Assembly: GCA_034698045.1 (NCBI GenBank)
Contig: JAQGAU010000430.1
Span: forward strand, 1-28,246
Reading direction: 5' to 3'
DNA length: 28,246 nucleotides
DNA from: Paramacrobiotus richtersi
Taxonomy: Eukaryota; Tardigrada; Eutardigrada; Parachela; Macrobiotidae
Made by a program: the position numbers and the translations under genes
Part shown: positions 19,291-28,246 of the stretch, piece after piece
Numbering within the stretch: position 1 is the stretch's first letter
Layout: every line of letters begins with the position of its first letter
The notes under the pieces: model-generated
Told to the model about the DNA's origin: nothing
Databases searched by the model: none
Seen by the model: the letters and a program-made list of their open reading frames with translations, nothing else

Positions 19291-20153
19291 ATTTAATTGT
19301 GTTCATTCAGATATTTTTTTTGTATACGCTATTACTTTCAGGTATTGTTTTTTTATTGTTTGTTACTGTTTATTCAGATGTGTTCTACTGCCTAGACGAT
19401 AATCCAAACAAGTTCATATCTCACTCTCCTTCTTGCAATGCAATGCAAATGCATCCGAAAATTAAGAGCGATGCTGAATACAGTAATTACAAAAAACACG
19501 CACAACGAATGCATGGTAAGCTGAGAACATGCATCGTCCGTTGAAAAATCGGTATTACAGAGAATGTTGAAAGGAACTCTCATGCAGAATTATCAGAATC
19601 ATAGCGGGAACTCTAATTACTTATTAACAATGCTACCGAAGAAGTTCGCCAATTACGCTACGGTACCTTATAAAATTACTAAACATAACCATGGTAGCCG
19701 GTAGGTATGTAATTATGAATCACTGGAGAAGGAGTTAAAGTAAAGCACATCCTAAGGTAAGTTAAATACGGTGGTTAGAAATTTTACGGCTGTGAAACTT
19801 AACTTACGGCGTTGAAAAGTAATAAGCTGAAGTGTCGTAATGCCCGACTACAACTATGTACTTCATATAAGTATGTGTTAGTATATATACCAACGTATTA
19901 GTATCGAGCTGCAGCGGGCGAACGCTATGGCTATTCTGGGTACAGCGCCTCCATCAGCTAATCTAGACCAGATTTTTTCGGTTATTCGTGACACAGGCAG
20001 AATGTCTGCCTAGATGTGTGTTTTGTTGTTGCACTATGACATCTGGTGTTGAAAGAACAGAACGGTTAAAAAAAAAAAAAAAAAAAAGTATGTGTTTGTG
20101 GAAGACAGCTTTAGAGATAAGAATGTACCGTAAACCGCCCTCAATGCCTCATC
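19291..20153. other. intergenic DNA with poly(A) tract, no recognised gene
   Basis: A small plus-strand frame (19299-19544) starts with a hydrophobic stretch but has no family match that could be seen. A run of 19 A lies near 20068-20087. A part (19770-19850) repeats DNA upstream of locus E. Confidence 0.45.
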
Positions 20154-20474
20154 ATTCTAATCTTTTACCAGTTCAATCTAATCAAGTCGCCGATGCTACC
20201 ATGTGCTGCTAATGATTAATCACTTGCGCATACGGAGATCAAGTTAAACTGCACTTAATGTACGGAGGGTAATTCTTCAGCCAAAGCATCGAAGTTCAGT
20301 TTTCCCGCTGTGTTATTAACGGAAGCATTTTCCAGCCTAATGCAAAACAACCTGTTTTATAGCACTGGTTAGGTTATCAGAGGCATCACCAACCTGCAGT
20401 TCTTGTGTGTATTTTGGTAGGCGTTTTCTACGAACAGATTCCTATTTCGGACTTCGGCTATCTTGACACAAGTA
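20154..20474 (+). promoter_or_regulatory. conserved 5' block of locus F
   Basis: CTAATCTTTTACCAGTTCAA, TCTAATCAAGTCGCCGATGC, TGTTATTAACGGAAGCAT and CTGTTTTATAGCACTGG (near 20352) are all in order. This is one of the best preserved copies. The ATG lies about 115 bp past the TATA-like motif. Confidence 0.65.
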
Positions 20475-20820
20475 ATGGAAACCGTATTCGATCGAATTCA
20501 AAGTGAATCGTACGGCAGCACTTGTCAATACCGTTACAAGACTGCAAACTTCGTCGGACGAGGCCGATTTGGAAATGTTTATGAAGCAATCGCGCGCGAT
20601 CGTTATAGTCTTTTTAGGGGACGCTTGATGGCCGTCAAAGTCTTCCATTTGCCTAAAGATAAGAAGCCGTTAATTAGCCTCGAAAACTGGACGAAGTGGC
20701 GAAACAGGATGAAAGCCTTACTTGATCTTGACCACAAAAACCTGGTTATGTACCATAAACTCACCATTCTCAAGGCACGTGGTGCAGCGTGTGTTGAACT
20801 GCTAATGGAATATTGCCGAG
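20475..20820 (+). pseudogene. kinase locus F: orphan exon 1 (kinase N-lobe)
   Basis: The exon has the same 346-nt length as exon 1 of B and D and ends at the same donor (CGAG|GTACGTG). It is fully open: METVFDRIQSES, GRGRFGNV, AVKVFHL with the VAIK Lys55, and LLMEYCRG at the end. No exon 2 or 3 was found downstream before the next gene. A MITE lies 7 bp into the intron. Unspliced, the frame would run on through the MITE to 21011, giving about 178 residues with a Gly/Arg-rich tail. It is probably a truncated pseudogene, although promoter and exon look undamaged. Confidence 0.8.
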
Positions 20821-20827
20821 GTACGTG

Positions 20828-21278
20828 CAGGGCCGTAATATCAACTTTTGGGAAGGGGGGGGCGGAACCCTGCGGGGGTGGCGGACTCTCGTCATTTTTG
20901 CGCGGGAGGGCCTGCGGGGGTGGCGGACTCTCGTCATTTTTGCGCGGGAGGGGCGGACATTTTTCCGACGTTTGCGGGGAGGCGGATGTAAAATTAAAAA
21001 AAATTAAATAAAAATAATGTTTTTAGAGTGTTTTAGCTATTTTTAGCGCCATTTAAAGTCGTTTTTGACTATTGCAAGCTATTTTATAGCGACAAAATGG
21101 CTTTTTAACAGGAAAAAAGCAAAAAAGTTCGAAATTCTTAAGAAAAATTTCGAAAATTTCCTCCGCCCGGGGGGCGGATTTTCCGGAGCCGTTCGTAAAA
21201 TCTGCGGAGGGGGCGGACAAAATGGCCTTTTGAGGGGGGCGGACCGCCCCCCCGCCCCCCCCCTTTATTACGGCCCTG
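20828..21278. mobile_element. hAT-like MITE, 451 bp
   Basis: The terminal inverted repeats are CAGGGCCGTAATA at the left and TATTACGGCCCTG at the right, 13 bp and perfect, both passing into G-rich or C-rich tracts. Flanking 8-mers GGTACGTG and AGTACACG agree at 5 of 8 sites with only transitions, consistent with a decayed 8-bp target duplication as made by hAT elements. No transposase is encoded, so it depended on one elsewhere. An exact 42-bp tandem repeat lies inside it. Confidence 0.75.
20869..20952. repeat. 42-bp tandem duplication inside the MITE
   Basis: Two identical 42-bp copies, 20869-20910 and 20911-20952, begin CCTGCGGGGGTGGCGG and end GCGCGGGAGGG. The unit is a multiple of three and encodes a repeated CGGGGLSSFLRGR in the locus F frame. 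Confidence 0.9.
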
Positions 21279-21857
21279 AGTACACGTGCGATTCGATGGG
21301 TATTCCTGACTGCGTTCTTCACCGCAACCGGAAAAATTCACTGGAGTGCACACAACGGCCGCCACCCTGTTTGGAACAGCGGTAATACGTTGCACTTGCA
21401 GCTCTTTACAGAACTGACGTCTGCGACCCTCGACCGGCAGCAACGCTAATCTGCAGTTTTGTAGAGACATGTCGCTTAATACTCGACATTTATAGTTCTA
21501 CTTAAACACTCATGGTTTGCTTATGCTCCTGCGGGCTTGGTTAGTACCGGTGGTACATGGCGGATTCTGGAACGGAAAAAATGCAATGTTGCAAAAAAAG
21601 ACGTCTGGAAAACGCATTCTGTTCTGACATGGGCCAAACGCGGCAGTGCTTGGAATCGGGCAGACGTAGACGTTTCAAGATACTTGGAAATGAAGCTGAT
21701 CTTAGCCAAGTTAAAAAAAATGGTAACACTTTCGTTTTGGCACCCCTTAAGCGTGCACTTTGTGCGCGTTTGCACACAACAATAAAAACTCGCATTCTGT
21801 TCCCTGATGTCTTGTGTCCTGCTATCCATTAATGCACTGGTATGCGTGCAACCCCAC

Positions 21858-22104
21858 TGTCCCGCTGACCTCCGTATATTCACTGTCCTCTGTATACTGG
21901 CATGTGTACATGCTCTGTCCCGCTGACCTCCGTATATTCACTGTCCTCTGTATACTGGCATGTGTACATGCTCTGTCCCGCTGACCTCCGTATATTCACT
22001 GTCCTCTGTATACTGGCATATGTACATGCTCTGTCCCGCTGACCTCCGTATATCCACTGTCCTCTGTATACTGGCATGTGTACATGCTCTGTCCCGCTGA
22101 CCTC
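21858..22104. repeat. 58-bp minisatellite, four full copies plus a partial
   Basis: Copies start at 21858, 21916, 21974 and 22032 with TGTCCCGCTGACC, and a partial copy starts at 22090. The copies differ at few bases (for example TATCCACTG for TATTCACTG in the last full copy). A degenerate further copy precedes them (about 21800-21857). The unit is not a multiple of three and the long minus-strand frame across it is a by-product of the repeat. Confidence 0.95.
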
Positions 22105-23289
22105 TGTTCTGCTGTGTGTATATTTAGCTCTATATACGGACAAGTGCGTATTTTATTATCCGTAAATTTGTTAAACTGTACTAAAATCTGTACTAATTGT
22201 ATTGTAGTAAGTTTTTTTCCATAATAACAAGTAAGTTGTAATAAGCCCCGCTATGCCGGATGTCTTTTGCTATAAATTACCACTGCCAGATTCATGCAGT
22301 GTATGGTACAGGATAATTATGATCATTTGCGCAACAGTGAAATACTACTTATACGTACGCTTTTGTGGGTTTCCTTTTAAAAATGGACGCAACAGAACGT
22401 GACCATTTTGCGACACGTTGAACACGACCATTAGAAACTTATTGTCATTTAGAACTCAGATTTTCGCACAAGGGAACGTAACCTTTGTCTTTTGTTGTTT
22501 TGGCCTTAAATACAGCTTTCTGTGAAAGTTCTTCTACAGAGCCTTACGAATATCATAAAACTACAGTCTTCAGCTGTCTACGCCACATCGACGTAACTCG
22601 AAACGGCGCTTACAAGTCTTCAGTTAATGGGCACGGAGGTTTTTTCGACGGTCTGGTATACAGATTGGTCTACGCGAATAAAACTGCGACCTAATTTATT
22701 TGATAGCCCACGATATATTTATATGGTTTCCCGACAGCAGAACGTGAACGACATGCTGATCTATTTTTCCAAGTTACCAACACGAGTTCAACACTCGGAT
22801 CAAACGCCCCAGCCAAGCTATTCAAAAACAAATTTATTGGCGCTCTTGCTCCGTTTTTCTGAAATTTCTGAAGCATTTCTGAAATTAATGCTAACGTGAG
22901 AACGAGAAATGATTCTCGTTGAAAAAAAGAGTAAAGACTTTTCAGAATATTCGCACAACACGCGGACGTAGGAAATTAGCAAAAACGAGATTCGTGGTTT
23001 GATTGGCTCAGTCTTCAATGAAAAGGTGGAGTTTGCAGTAATACGCGTGCTTTTACCCAGATGGTTTTGAATTTTATTTTATCAGTTCGCTGTTGGCTTA
23101 TTTTGGAAAGCTATCTACTAGAAGGTAGAGGAGAACTGTATCATTTTTCTCATACTGAACACGAGCAGTTCTGTGGTACACAAAGCGCAACGTTGGCTTC
23201 CGAAAAGGGAGTACTAGAGATTCTATCCTAGTGTCAAACAGTCAGACTACAGTGCACTTACGCTGACAATAGGGGGCGTCGTGGACCCA

Positions 23290-23313
23290 GCAGTGTCATT
23301 TTTTTGACACTGC
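23290..23313. promoter_or_regulatory. hairpin upstream of the five-exon gene
   Basis: GCAGTGTCA and TGACACTGC flank a T6 loop, 68 bp before the ATG. It would lie in the 5' UTR or core promoter. A regulatory role is only a suggestion from position. Confidence 0.5.
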
Positions 23314-23380
23314 ATAACTTCCGAAAGACCGTTCTTGTAAACGGATACCGTTTTTCCGTTCATATCTTCGTGGAAGAGCC

Positions 23381-24780
23381 ATGACTCCACCAACAAGCAT
23401 TCCACAACGCGGGCATACGCTGTGCCAGCGAGACTGGTTCTGTGCGTTCTCTCGCTGGCTCAATAACGCTGAGATATTGTGTCCGGGAACTGTCCTTTAC
23501 CGCCCTCCCTTATACATTGGCGCTGTTGGTCCAGGTGATTGGTATTGCCACGCGTCTGGATGCCCCGTATGTGCGCTGTGGATTGCCACGGGTAAGAAAT
23601 ACCGTAGAACTAATTTTGGTAGGACTCCGCACACTCGTTCCTACAATACCACAAAACTCCCGTATCGTCGGCCTCAGTCCCAGATCGACACGGGAATACC
23701 TTTCTGCTGTTTAGTTTTTTTAGATTTCGGTGGAATCCCACCGGAGCCCGGACTAGATGGTGCAATTAAACGTATGTCCGCCGCAGAAAATCAACAATTC
23801 AGGTCGTACCTCGACCGTCTGGGAGCTGTTAGAAAACGCGAGGAAAACTTAAGTGCGGATGCTGTCTGTTTTCCTCTGATCACCATTGGGAACCATACCA
23901 ACCATACACAAACGTGGTTCGAAGCTTACCGCTCCTACCTGGCAGTCGCTCTCCAGGCCGAGAACGGTGCTGTTGTCCAGCCACCCACCTTCACGCGCGA
24001 GGAAGGAGAGGATGTATTTTGTGAGACGGCAGGATGCCATGTATGCGCAGCGTTGTACGCACTTGGTAAATAAATGAACCAGTACCAACTGTTTGTGGAA
24101 TTGTTTACTTGTAACCAACCTATTTTATGCATGCGTCTTAATTTTGCTATTCAGCGACACACTGCCTGAAACTTGGCCTGCCGATCTTTGATTTTGACCG
24201 TCACAAAACTCGCATGGTAACCGAGGAATGGATGTTGGTGGATCTGTATGATCGTGCCCAAGAGCGATCTCTTGAGCGTAAGATATCCTACAAAGGAATG
24301 CACATTACCTAAAAGCTTTTTTCTTTTAGGTTTTGAGCTCAATGAGCTCGTTTGGCCTGGAGGAGGAGTTTGGCCTGACGAAGACAATAACGTACTCAAT
24401 ATGGTTCCACCGTTGCCCGACGAGGAGCAGAACGCTCAGTACGCGCTGGCTGATCTTAACGATGCGGAGCTAGTCGATATTGCGAACGAATTGTTGGCCG
24501 GAAACCAAGGTTCGTACTTTTGGACATTTTGAACAATGTCGGCGGATTTGGCTTTTCTTGGCATAATGTTTTAGGGGAAGATAACGGTTTGATTGACGCA
24601 CTCGTGCCCAACTTTTTCTTGATGGACGCGGAAGAAGGGTTCAACGATGGAGATGCCTGGCCAGAAAATCTTGAATTCAGCACATCTGAAAGCAAAGAGG
24701 AAGGACCGGCCGATATTGAATGGAGCGAATCAGACGATAATTTTTATGTGGAAGAAGACTCCGGATATGGATCTTTGTAG
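23381..24780 (+). CDS. five-exon gene of unknown function with duplicated Cys-rich module, 353 aa
   Basis: Exons 23381-23591, 23724-24065, 24155-24277, 24330-24509 and 24575-24780 (TAG). All four introns (132, 89, 52 and 65 bp) are phase 1 with GT/AG borders, and the joined frame is open throughout. Two related modules are visible. The first ends WYCHASGCPVCALWIATG and the second ends VFCETAGCHVCAALYALG, each directly followed by an intron. Before these come PPLYIG.. and PPTFTR.., and earlier FSRWL and AYRSYL. The C-x4-C-x2-C spacing could bind a metal. The C-terminal third is acidic, rich in Glu, Asp and Ser, and ends EEDSGYGSL. No signal peptide or membrane segment was seen. I do not recognise the family; a DNA- or protein-binding regulator is one possibility. 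The model is supported by splice sites only. Confidence 0.65.
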
Positions 24781-25964
24781 TACCGATGTCCCTCTGGAAC
24801 GAAACTGCCGCTATTTCTCTAAACGGTTCCTATTCTGGGTCTGGTTTAGTTCTAACTAAACTAAAGCACTTTTTTCCTCTTTGGTTGGAAACAGTAACCA
24901 GTTACCATGGTTCGGTTTTCTGGGAGAAATGGAAGAAACCGCCGGAGCCAGTGTTCAAAAATACATAAAACTTTTTATCACACAACCAAGCTTTGCTGTA
25001 TTCACTCTTAATCGATTTTAATATCAGCACTACTCAGCTCCACTTTTTGCGGAGAGTACGGTGACGTAGACACAAAACCGCCTGTGTTGGGTCGCTACCC
25101 AACACGCCTCGCAACATCAGCGACAACTGTCCCGCTTTCGAAAATTCACGCTCTGCCTGGGCGGAAAGAGCTTACACGACAAGAACGCCACGTGACAATT
25201 TACTCACAACGTTATGTTTTGAAGCACTGACTTTCCAAGACTACAAAATTTGACAGTTCTGCGTTAGAAGGAAGTATAACTAAATTACCGCATTTTTACA
25301 CGTGCAAATACAGCCACAATATCCGAATCTCTCATATCATTTAATACTTGACACCGATTACTGTTTGGGTCTGTTCACATGAGTATGCATAAGTTTGGAG
25401 GTTTAGAAAAAAATTGCTCGCACTCAAATTTTTTTCCTTCTTGTTCCATTTGCGTGTCAGCTTTGATAATAGTGACTCAAAAAACGTTTTAAGATTTTCC
25501 CTTTCTCCTACCTTTCTCCGTAGATCAGTTAATTCGAAATGCTTCCGGAATTTCCGCATCAGTTTAGAAATTGTTTCCATTAAATTAGCTCCCGTTCGAC
25601 TAGCTGGCAAGACCACAAAATCCAAAAGCATGTATTTTGGGAACCTTGATCAGTTTTCACCTTGAGTCTTCGATTTGAAGTCCAAGTATCCAAGGCAAGA
25701 GACCCGCGACCTGGAGCATCGTGGAGAATCTGGATGGCGTTCTCCGTACACACTTATAGTCGTTAAAAATACGGCTTTTTACTGAGGTGCGATGAGAAAA
25801 CTATCACTTTGCATTTTCAGCTGCACTTAATTGTCGAGATTACGGCTCTTCCACAGTTGCAAAGACTGTCGAGCAAGCAACAATCCTGTAACAGTTGCGC
25901 GTCAATATTTTTGCGATCATTTTCACTCAGTTTCCCAGTCGTTTTCTGGTTTCAACGAAATACT

Positions 25965-26110
25965 GCTGATACGGGAATCGGATTACGAATTTTCCCAAAG
26001 CTAAATTCGACTTCGTCTGCCAAGATACCTATCTTGGCAGACAAAGTCGAACTTATTTTGTTTAGCGGCATGTTTCCAAATTGAACACGAATCTCTAGTG
26101 ACGGAGAACG
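25965..26110. repeat. foldback (long inverted) repeat
   Basis: Core arms of 21 bp (26006-26026 and 26031-26051, TTCGACTT(C/T)GTCTGCC then AAGAT) differ at one base and are separated by ACCT. Weaker complementarity continues outward for some 40-50 bp (GCTAAA, then a GATT.CG stretch on each side). It is probably the remains of a foldback element or MITE. Confidence 0.75.
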
Positions 26111-26596
26111 GTATTTGCAAACAATAAAAAGAAACGATAATGGCTGTGCGTTCAATAAATTGGAATGTAAATACTGAAACTAACAGCGACCTGCTGCTCT
26201 GGTGAAATATTACACAGAAAAGCAGTCGAAGACGCGGATGACTGTAACTTTGTTCTTAACGCCAATTATATTGCGGGTATTCCAGTACTGTCGGAGTGAA
26301 GTGAGAACAACATGCGATGACTACCACAAGCTCGGTATTGGAATTGGAAAACATTGCTAGTTGTTTTACAGAACTCGATCAGTCTAGATGAGTATTGCAG
26401 TCTAGCTCACAGCCTCATGGACTACAGCCTTACAGTTGTACAAAGTGTATCCTGCAGTATGATTGCGGCGTGCAATTTATACATACAACTCTGATAACTC
26501 GGTTCTCGGTTCACTCGGGTTCTTTACTGTTTGGTTCAGTAAGGGTACCGGGTGTTGGTACCTGAAAAAAATGCTTTACCCCATATTCCACCCCCA

Positions 26597-26800
26597 ATGT
26601 CGCCTCAGTCGCGTTTGTTAGCCGATTCGGTTGTTTCCACTCGCGGTGTGGCTCGCGGTCGGTTGGCGGCTCGGCTTCGGGCCGGTTTAGAGCGGACTCA
26701 TACTGACCCCCTATCTTCTAATGTGTGCACGCGTAGGGTTCTAACGTCTATATATGTTAACGCTAATATCCCTAAGGAAGCTGCACATTTCGAGATCTGA
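26597..26800 (+). CDS. possible small ORF, Arg-rich, 67 aa
   Basis: From ATG at 26597 the frame reads MSPQSRLLADSVV.., then an Arg/Ala-rich stretch (RGVARGRLAARLRAGLER), to TGA at 26798-26800. It is more GC-rich than the surrounding DNA, which may mean coding sequence or an exon of an unseen gene. No domain was recognised and no splice partners were found. It may be chance. Confidence 0.2.
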   Translation: MSPQSRLLADSVVSTRGVARGRLAARLRAGLERTHTDPLSSNVCTRRVLTSIYVNANIPKEAAHFEI

Positions 26801-27664
26801 GCCCTTGTAAAACCGAAATATTTCATGTACTCTATGATTGTATTATTACAAAACCCTCGCCGCAAAGCCTCGTTTACGGCTACGATTGCAAGCTATAAAC
26901 AACAAAGCAAGTCCGGAATACCGTCACGCCGGCCCTGTCGGAATATATTCGAAATGCAACCTTTCACAACGATTTCAGTGAAATAGAAGAGTAAAGGCTG
27001 TGTTGGTCGTGTGTAATTCATATCCGATCATTTCAAACCAACCGAAATATCTGCATTGTTAACGAGCGCTGACATTTTTCCAGGATGTAAACTTGAGAGC
27101 ACAGTGGAAGGCCGCTACGATCATTTCCGGTTTTGCTGTGTACTGTGATAAGGCCTATAATACTGGAGTGACTGTTTTGGAGAAAACAAGATCTAGACTA
27201 AATTAAACTGAAAAATTGTGACGCATCTTATCAAAGAAATAATACTAATTTGCAGACTTACCGGCCAGATGCTAAGCTGAAGCAGATAATACTCTCGTAC
27301 GATCCTCCTGAAATTTGGTTCTAAAGTTTTTAGAGACCGAGTTCTAAAATTTCTGTATCTGCGAATCAGGGTGAACTAAATATTTCAGAAAAACGTAACT
27401 TCGAAAGTCCTTCTAAAATGCGTTCTAAAAAATAATACTACTTTCTGAAATCCGTACTGGATTTGGCATTGGAACTGCTTGTTGGAATTTGTCTTGCTGG
27501 AATCGGCACCTGGGATCTCCGGTCGTGCGCGCTTTTCAGTTTACTTTTAGTTTACAGTTTACTTGTTTGCACAGCAGACCAAACTTAATCGTTTTGGCGA
27601 GTTTTTACGATCGTTTATTTGATCGAATATTTGATCTTTTTGTTGCTGAATGTTCTGCAATAAA

Positions 27665-28246
27665 ATGACAGAACCTCCGTCCCGTAAGGCTCTTCTGAAG
27701 AAGATTGATGGCTTGATCAAAACAGAATTATATTCTGTCGAGTTTTTTGATGATTCTTCGGAAAACGGTTCCTCCAGTGACTCTGACGAGGACTTACAAG
27801 ATCTGCTTGATTTGCGGACCATTATTCGCCGAAAACGTTTCCTGAACCCGCGGCCTGACATTCCAAAAAGCAAGTCGTATGCAAACTTGATTCTTTATCA
27901 GCTTGACGACAAGCGGTTTCGCCAGGATGTCCGAATGTCGCGTGATTCTTTTGGAAGAATTTTAGATCTTATTCAGTACGATGGTGTTTTTCTCAATAAT
28001 TCCCGTTGTCCACAAAAACCGGTTGAGTTGCAGTTAATGGTTGCCTTGTTCCGTCTGGGCCACTACGGAAATGCTGCCTCAGTTCCTCGTACAGCCAGAA
28101 TGTTTGTGATTTCGGAAGGCTCTGCCGATTTGTACACTAACCGCGTGATATCTGCACTTCTAAAACTGCTACCTAACGCAATTCCGTGGCCAGACTCGTT
28201 GGAAAGGGCTAAAATAAAAAACCGTATTTTCAAAAATCACGGATTT
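27665..28246 (+). CDS. PIF/Harbinger (HARBI1)-type transposase-like protein, partial, open at window end
   Basis: From ATG at 27665 the frame is open for 194 codons to the window edge. After an acidic, Ser-rich segment (about residues 30-50) comes a helical region, DKRFRQDVRMSRDSFGRILD, followed by KPVELQLMVALFRLGHYGNA and a helix-turn-helix-like ARMFVISEGSADLYTNRVI. This order is typical of the region before the DDE nuclease core in HARBI1-like and DDE_Tnp_4 proteins; the catalytic triad would lie beyond the window. Whether it is a live transposase or a domesticated gene cannot be told. No terminal inverted repeat was found upstream. No frameshift or stop is seen in the visible part. Confidence 0.7.
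   Translation, partial: MTEPPSRKALLKKIDGLIKTELYSVEFFDDSSENGSSSDSDEDLQDLLDLRTIIRRKRFLNPRPDIPKSKSYANLILYQLDDKRFRQDVRMSRDSFGRILDLIQYDGVFLNNSRCPQKPVELQLMVALFRLGHYGNAASVPRTARMFVISEGSADLYTNRVISALLKLLPNAIPWPDSLERAKIKNRIFKNHGF

Larger units (their letters stand above)
21283..23380. other. intergenic stretch without a recognised gene
   Basis: Short ORFs occur on both strands (for example 21537-21883 and 22485-22899) but overlap each other in several frames and show no recognisable domains. It contains a 58-bp minisatellite (listed separately), a short hairpin AACGAGAA-ATGA-TTCTCGTT at 22901-22920 and a hairpin just before the next gene. Confidence 0.5.
24781..27664. other. long intergenic stretch, mostly without genes
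   Basis: Nothing with recognisable domains was found apart from a weak small ORF at 26597-26800. The region holds a short hairpin GTGTTGGGT-CGCT-ACCCAACAC at 25084-25105 and a foldback repeat around 26006-26051. Most of it looks like non-coding, moderately AT-rich DNA. Confidence 0.5.

Noticed and set aside
19299..19544. Small plus-strand ORF with a hydrophobic N-terminus
   Set aside because: AT-rich, no recognisable family, and located in diverged intergenic repeat DNA.
20068..20087. Poly(A) run as a sign of a retroposed gene upstream of F
   Set aside because: No coding sequence precedes it and no target duplication was seen; it may be a simple A tract.
21283..21360. Possible remnant of intron end and exon 2 of locus F after the MITE (ACTGCGTTCTT shared with the E intron end)
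   Set aside because: Only an 11-base match; the acceptor and all kinase exon 2 sequence are missing, so chance similarity is more likely.
21880..22143. Minus-strand frame with repeated VYRGQ-type peptides
   Set aside because: It is produced by the 58-bp minisatellite, whose period is not a multiple of three; the same DNA is read in three frames.

Overview
The window looks like animal (metazoan) nuclear DNA. Genes are split by introns with GT...AG borders, and one exon pair encodes the DH-PH linker and PH domain of a Lbc/ARHGEF2-type RhoGEF, which is an animal protein family. A tardigrade or other small ecdysozoan is possible from the compact introns and base composition, but that is a guess. 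No tRNA, rRNA or CRISPR array was seen.

Positions 1268-21290 hold a same-strand tandem array of at least six related kinase loci, here called A to F. The ancestral gene has three exons joined by phase-1 introns. It encodes an N-terminal kinase-like domain (HGDLKPSN catalytic loop, DLD in place of DFG) and a C-terminal pseudokinase domain (HAN or HGN in place of HRD, no DFG Asp). Copy B (3845-6272) is the only one intact over its full length. A (1268-2182) is cut off at its 5' side. C (6800-8450) is a heavily damaged pseudogene. D (9257-11687) is complete except for one in-frame stop. E (13855-17410) has lost its pseudokinase domain and instead splices into a captured RhoGEF linker plus PH domain. 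F (20475-20820) keeps only exon 1 and has a MITE seven bases past its splice donor. Similar 5' blocks (about 300 bp, with a TATA-like box) and 3' blocks (with a possible polyadenylation signal) flank the copies, so the duplicated unit included regulatory DNA. Between units lie diverged intergenic repeats and weak traces of a retroelement on the minus strand.

Positions 21290-23380 hold no recognisable gene but carry a 58-bp minisatellite. Positions 23381-24780 hold a five-exon gene of unknown function, 353 aa, with a duplicated Cys-rich module and an acidic C-terminus; all four introns are phase 1. Positions 24781-27660 appear non-coding apart from a foldback repeat, a short hairpin and one weak small ORF. 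From 27665 to the window end runs an open, partial transposase-like ORF of the PIF/Harbinger (HARBI1) type.

Taken together this is a fast-evolving birth-and-death cluster of kinase-pseudokinase genes. Its most unusual product is the kinase-PH chimera at locus E.
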